DNA from: Congeria kusceri
Taxonomy: Eukaryota > Mollusca > Bivalvia > Myida > Dreissenidae
Assembly (NCBI GenBank): GCA_027627225.1
Contig: JAPFQT010000168.1
Location: 158,501-222,500, forward strand
Reading direction: 5' to 3'
DNA: 64,000 bases
This document shows, piece by piece, positions 42,701-48,700 of the stretch (positions are counted from its first letter, which is position 1; every line of letters begins with the position of its first letter). The notes beneath the pieces are model-generated. The model had not been told where the DNA came from. It made no database searches and was given only the letters and a program-made list of their open reading frames with translations. The translations under genes and the position numbers were made by a program.

Positions 42701-45700
42701 TATTTCTTAAACATTAAGACGCGAGTCTTTCCTATGGAGCTTTGTGAATACGGGCCCATTATATATATTTCTTTTAAACATTAAGCTGCGAGTCTTTCCT
42801 ATGGAGCCTTGTGAATACGGGCCCATGATATATATTTCTTAAACATTAAGCTGCGAGTCTTTCCTATGGAGCCTTGTGAATACGGGCCCATGATATATAT
42901 TTCTTAAACATTGAGCTGCGAGTCTTTCCTATGGAGCCTTGTGAATACGGGCCCATGATATATATTTCTTAAACATTAAGACGCTAGTCTTTCCTATGGA
43001 GCCTTGTGAATACGGGCCCATGATATACATTTCTTAAACATTAAGACTCGAGTCTTTCCTATGGAGCCTTGTGAATACGGGCCCATGATATATATTTCTT
43101 TTAAACATTAAGCTGCGAGTCTTTCCTATGGAGCTTTGTGAATACGGGCCCATGATATATATTTCTTTTTAAACATTAAGACGCGAGTCTTTCCTAAGGA
43201 GCTTTGTGAATACGGGCCCATGATATATATTTCTCAAACATTAAGACGCGAGTCTTTCCTATGGAGCCTTGTGAATACGGGCCCATGATATATATTTCTC
43301 AAACATTAAGATGCGAGTCTTTCCTAAGGAGCCTTGTGAATACGGGCCCATGATATATATTTCTTAAACATTAAGACGCGAGTCTTTCCTATGGAGCCTT
43401 GTGAATACGGGCCCATGATATTTATTTCTTAAACATTAGAAGCGAGTCTTTCCTAAGGAGCTTTGTGAATACGGGCCCATGATACATATTTCTTAAACAT
43501 TAATATGCGAGTCTTTCCTAAGGTGCTTTGTGAATACGGGCCCATGATACATATTTCTTAAACATTAAGACGCGAGTCTTTCCAATGGAGCTTTGTGAAT
43601 ACGGGCCCATGATATATATTTCTTTTAAACATTAAGACGCGAGTCTTTCCTATGGAGCCTTGTGAATACGGGCCCATGATATATATGTCTTAAACATTAA
43701 GACGCGAGTCTTTCCTATGGAGCCTTGTGAATAAGGGCCCATGACATATATTTCTCAAACATAAAGACGCGAGTCTTTCCTATGGAGCCTTGTGAATACG
43801 GGCCCATGATATATATTTCTTAAACATTAAGATGCGAGTCTTTCCTATGGAGCTTTGTGAATACGGGCCCATGATATTTATTTCTCAAACATTAAGACGC
43901 GAGTCTTTCCTATGGAGCCTTGTGAATACGGGCCCATGATATATATTTCTTAAACATTAAGCTGCGAGTCTTTCCTATGGAGCTTTGTGAATACGGGCCC
44001 ATGATATATATTTCTTAAACATTAAGACACGAGTCTTTCCAAACGAGCATTGTGAATACGGGCCCATGATATATATTTCTCAAACATTAAGACGCGAGTC
44101 TTTCCTATGGAGCCTTGTGAATACGGGCCCATGATATATATTTCTTTTAAACATTAAGCTGCGAGTCTTTCCTGAGGAGCCTTGTGAATACGGGCCCATG
44201 ATATATATTTCTCAAACATTAAGATGCGAGTCTTTCCTATGGAGCCTTGTGAATACGGGCCCATGATATATATTTCTCAAACATTAAGATGCGAGTTTTT
44301 CCTAAGGAGCCTTGTGAATACGGGCCCATGATATATATTTCTCAAACATTAAGATGCGAGTCTTTCCTATGGAGCCTTGTGAATACGGGCCCATGATATA
44401 TATTTCTCAAACATTAATATGCGAGTCTTTCCTATGGAGCCTTTTGAATACGGGCCCATGATATATAGTTCTCAAACATTAAGATGCGAGTTTTTCCTAA
44501 GGAGCCTTGTGAATACGGGCCCATGATATATATTTCTCAAACATTAAGATGCGAGTTTTTCCTAAGGAGCCTTGTGAATTCGGGCCCATGATATATATTT
44601 CTTAAACATTAAGACGCGAATTTTTCCTATGGAGCCTTGTGAATACGGGCCCATGATATATATTTCTCAAACATTAAGACGCGAGTCTTTCCTATGGAGC
44701 CTTGTGAATACGGGCCCATGATATATATTTCTTAAACATTAAGCTGCTAGTCTTTCCAATGGAGCCTTGTGAATAAGGGCCCATGATATATATATCTTAA
44801 ACATTAATCTGCGAGTCTTTCCTATGGAGCTTTGTGAATACGGGCCCATGATATATATTTCTCAAACATTAAGACGCGAGTCTTTCCTATGGAGCCTTGT
44901 GAATACGGGCCCATGATATATATTTCTCAAACATTAAGCTGCGAGTCTTTCCTATGGAGCCTTATGAATACGGGCCCATGATATATATTTCTTAAACATT
45001 AAGATGCGAGGCTTTCCTATGGAGCCTTGTGAATACGGGCCCATGATATATATTTCTCAAACATTAAGACGCGAGTCTTTTCTATGGAGCCTTGTGAATA
45101 CGGGCCCATGATATATATTTCTTAAACATTAAGTTGCGAGTCTTTCCTATGGAGCCTTGTGAATACGAGCCCATGATATATATTTCTTAAACATTAAGAC
45201 GCGAGTCTTTCCAATGGAGCCTTATGAATACGGGCCCATGATATATATTTCTTAAACATTAAGACGCGAGTCTTTCCTATGGAGCTTTGTGAATACGGGC
45301 CCATGATATATATTTCTTAAACATTAAGCTGCGAGTCTTTCCTATGGAGCCTTGTGAATACGGGCCCATGATATATATTTCTTAAACATTAAGACGCGAG
45401 TCTTTCCTATGGAGCCTTGTGAATATGGGCCCATGATATATATTTCTTAAACATTAAGACGCGAGTCTTTCCTTTGGAGATTTGTGAATACGGGCCCATG
45501 ATATATATTTCTTTTAAACATTAAGCTGCGAGTCTTTCATATGGAGCTTTGTGAATACGGGCCCATGATATATATTTCTTTTAAACATTAAGACGCGAGT
45601 CTTTCCTAAGGAGCTTTGTGAATACGGGCCCATGATATATATTTCTTAAACATTAAGACGCGAGTCTTTCCTATGGAGCCTTGTGAATACGGGCCCATGA

Positions 45701-48700
45701 TATATATTTCTCAAACATTAAGACGCGAGTCTTTCCTATGGAGCCTTGTGAATACGGGCCCATGATATATATTTCTTAAACATTAAGACGCGAGTCTTTC
45801 CTATGGAGCCTTGTGAATACGGGCCCATGATATATATTTCTTAAACATTAAGACGCGAGTCTTTCCTATGGAGCTTTGTGAATACGGGCCCATGATATAT
45901 ATTTCTCAAACATTAAGATGCGAGTCTTTCCTATGGAGCTTTGTGAATACGGGCCCATGATATATATTTCTCAAACATTAAGACGCGAGTCTTTCCTATG
46001 GAGCCTTGTGAATACGGGCCCATGATATATATTTCTCAAACATTAAGCTGCGAGTCTTTCCTATGGAGGCTTGTGAATACGGGCCCATGATATATATTTC
46101 TTAAACATTAAGCTGCGAGTCATTCCTATGGAGCTTTGTGAATACGGGCCCATGATATATATTTCTTAAACATTAAGACGCGAGTCTTTCCTGAGGAGCT
46201 TTGTGAATACGGGCCCATGATATATATTTCTCAAACATTAAGATGCGAGTCTTTCCTATGGAGCCTTGTGAATACGGGCCCATGATATATATTGCTCAAA
46301 CATTAAGCTGCGAGTCTTTCCTATGGAGGCTTGTGAATACGGGCCCATGATATATATTTCTTAAACATTAAGCTGCGAGTCTTTCCTATGGAGCTTTGTG
46401 AATACGGGCCCATGATATATATTTCTTAAACATTAAGACGCGAGTCTTTCCTAAGGAGCTTTGTGAATACGGTCCCATGATATATATTTCTCAAACATTA
46501 AGATGCGAGTCTTTCCTATGGAGCCTTGTGAATACGGGCCCATGTTATATATTTCTCAAACATTAAGATGCGAGTCTTTCCTAAGGAGCCTTGTGAATAC
46601 GGGCCCATGATATATATTTCTTAAACATTAAGACGCGAGTCTTTCCTATGGAGCCTTGTGAATACGGGCCCATGATATATATTTCTTAAACATTAAGACG
46701 CGAGTCTTTCCTAAGGAGCTTTGTGAATACGGGCCCATGATATATATTTCTTTTAAAAATTAAGCTGCGAGTCTTTCCTATGGAGCCTTGTGAATACGGG
46801 CCCATGATATATATTTCTTAAACATTAAGACGCGAGTCTTTCCTATGGAGCTTTGTGAATACGGGCCCATGATATATATTTCTTAAACATTAAGACGCGA
46901 GTCTTTCCTATGGAGCTTTGTGAATACGGGACCATGATATATATTTCTTAAACATTAAGACGCGAGTCTTTCCTATGGAGCCTTGTGAATACGGGCCCAT
47001 GATATATATTTCTCAAACATTAAGACGCGAGTCTTTCCTATGGAGCCTTGTGAATACGGGCCCATGATATATATTTCTTAAACATTGAGATGCGAGTCTT
47101 TCCTAAGGAGCCTTGTGAATACGGGCCCATGATATATATTTCTCAAACATTAAGCTGCGAGTCGTTCCCCTGTAAAGCTGTCTTTATTTTTGTCATCAAT
47201 ATATCCTGGTCGATTCCAAAACCGATATCGATTGATCGATATTTTTCCTCTAATGCGACTACATTTATTCTTTGCTAAAGCAAAAATAACTCTTCGCGCA
47301 TTGTTCAAACTGGAATAAAGCGGCCTTTACTTAGAAGCAATTAAAATTGACTTAACATTGCACCAAAATTTTGAGTCATTCTTTCGAAATGTTCTCATAA
47401 AACATTGGCTTAAATGTCAAATATTTACTTAATTTACACATAATTGAGAACGTTTTTTTTCGGTTTTTTTGTGTGTTTAAAAACAAAACTGGTTAAGTCA
47501 GAATTAACGTCACTAAAATGTGAAAAACTTTGCAATGTATAAGTGTCCAATTCTATTAAAAAAATAATTTTCTATTTATAGTTGTTTATCCGCCAACAAA
47601 CAAAGATTTGGAGTTCTGATGCGTAGGAATTAAACCACAAGGATGTTCGCCCGAGTTGTTTAATATACGCGTATCAGAACGAAAAATCGTTGTTTATTTA
47701 TATATAAACAATGAACACGCAAACATCATTTTGATTATGGCATGACCTGACAGCATATTGTGCAATTGAAATGCGAACTATATTTTAGAGTTACGGAACA
47801 ACTTTTTTGAGTTGTTTATTGTCAATTTAACAACGGAAATTGTTCTTCTTTGTCTACAAAAACCTCTGTGCGTGATATATCAGAATGAATAATATTGCAT
47901 TGAAAGTAAGCCACGTGCGTTATTTAAAAGTGATTGCAGTATGTATTTAAACTACCCCCAAGATACCAAAACGTACACAGTAAAGTATTTTAAACAAAAA
48001 AATAAGCTTTCAAAGTGTGTATGTATAGCTTTTTAAAGTTTATCAGAATAACTAAGTAAGTAGATGTAACACAATGCTTTGCTTATGCATCATCATCTTA
48101 ATTTTGGAGAGAAACACGTGATGCATGTGTTTAGACGCATTTGTTAATATGTACCATAAACATACAACGTGGATGAGCAGCAACTGAAATCACTTTTTCT
48201 CGGGCTATTTGCAAAACTGAGTGTGACAGCTTTTAAGATGAGTGTAATCATTCACGAACCAACTGTGTTTATATGAACATGTATATTAAATATTAAACAA
48301 AAAGTATCAGGTACAATTGCACTTGGCTTCTGTGCATTTGCTAAAGCTTTCGAAAAATAAGTTCTTCATTGATGATACACAAGCATATTAGTTTTGAAAA
48401 TATGTTATCAGAAATTATTTCGAGAATTTCTCTTGTAGAATAGGAATTGTTAGATATTAATATTTATCCATGTTAGACACTAGATTCTAACATGATACTC
48501 GCTAACTTGTCTATAAGAATAAAAGTTAATCTACCTAATAAATAACATTTTAGTTCTACAGAAATTGCTTAAATTATAAATTCATGACATTAACAAGTTC
48601 ACATGTAAATATTTTCAATAATGTATTGCTTAAATAGAATTCAAATGCATTGCAATTTAAGTTTCGACCGGAGACAAAATTTTCAAGATATTTGCTTACA

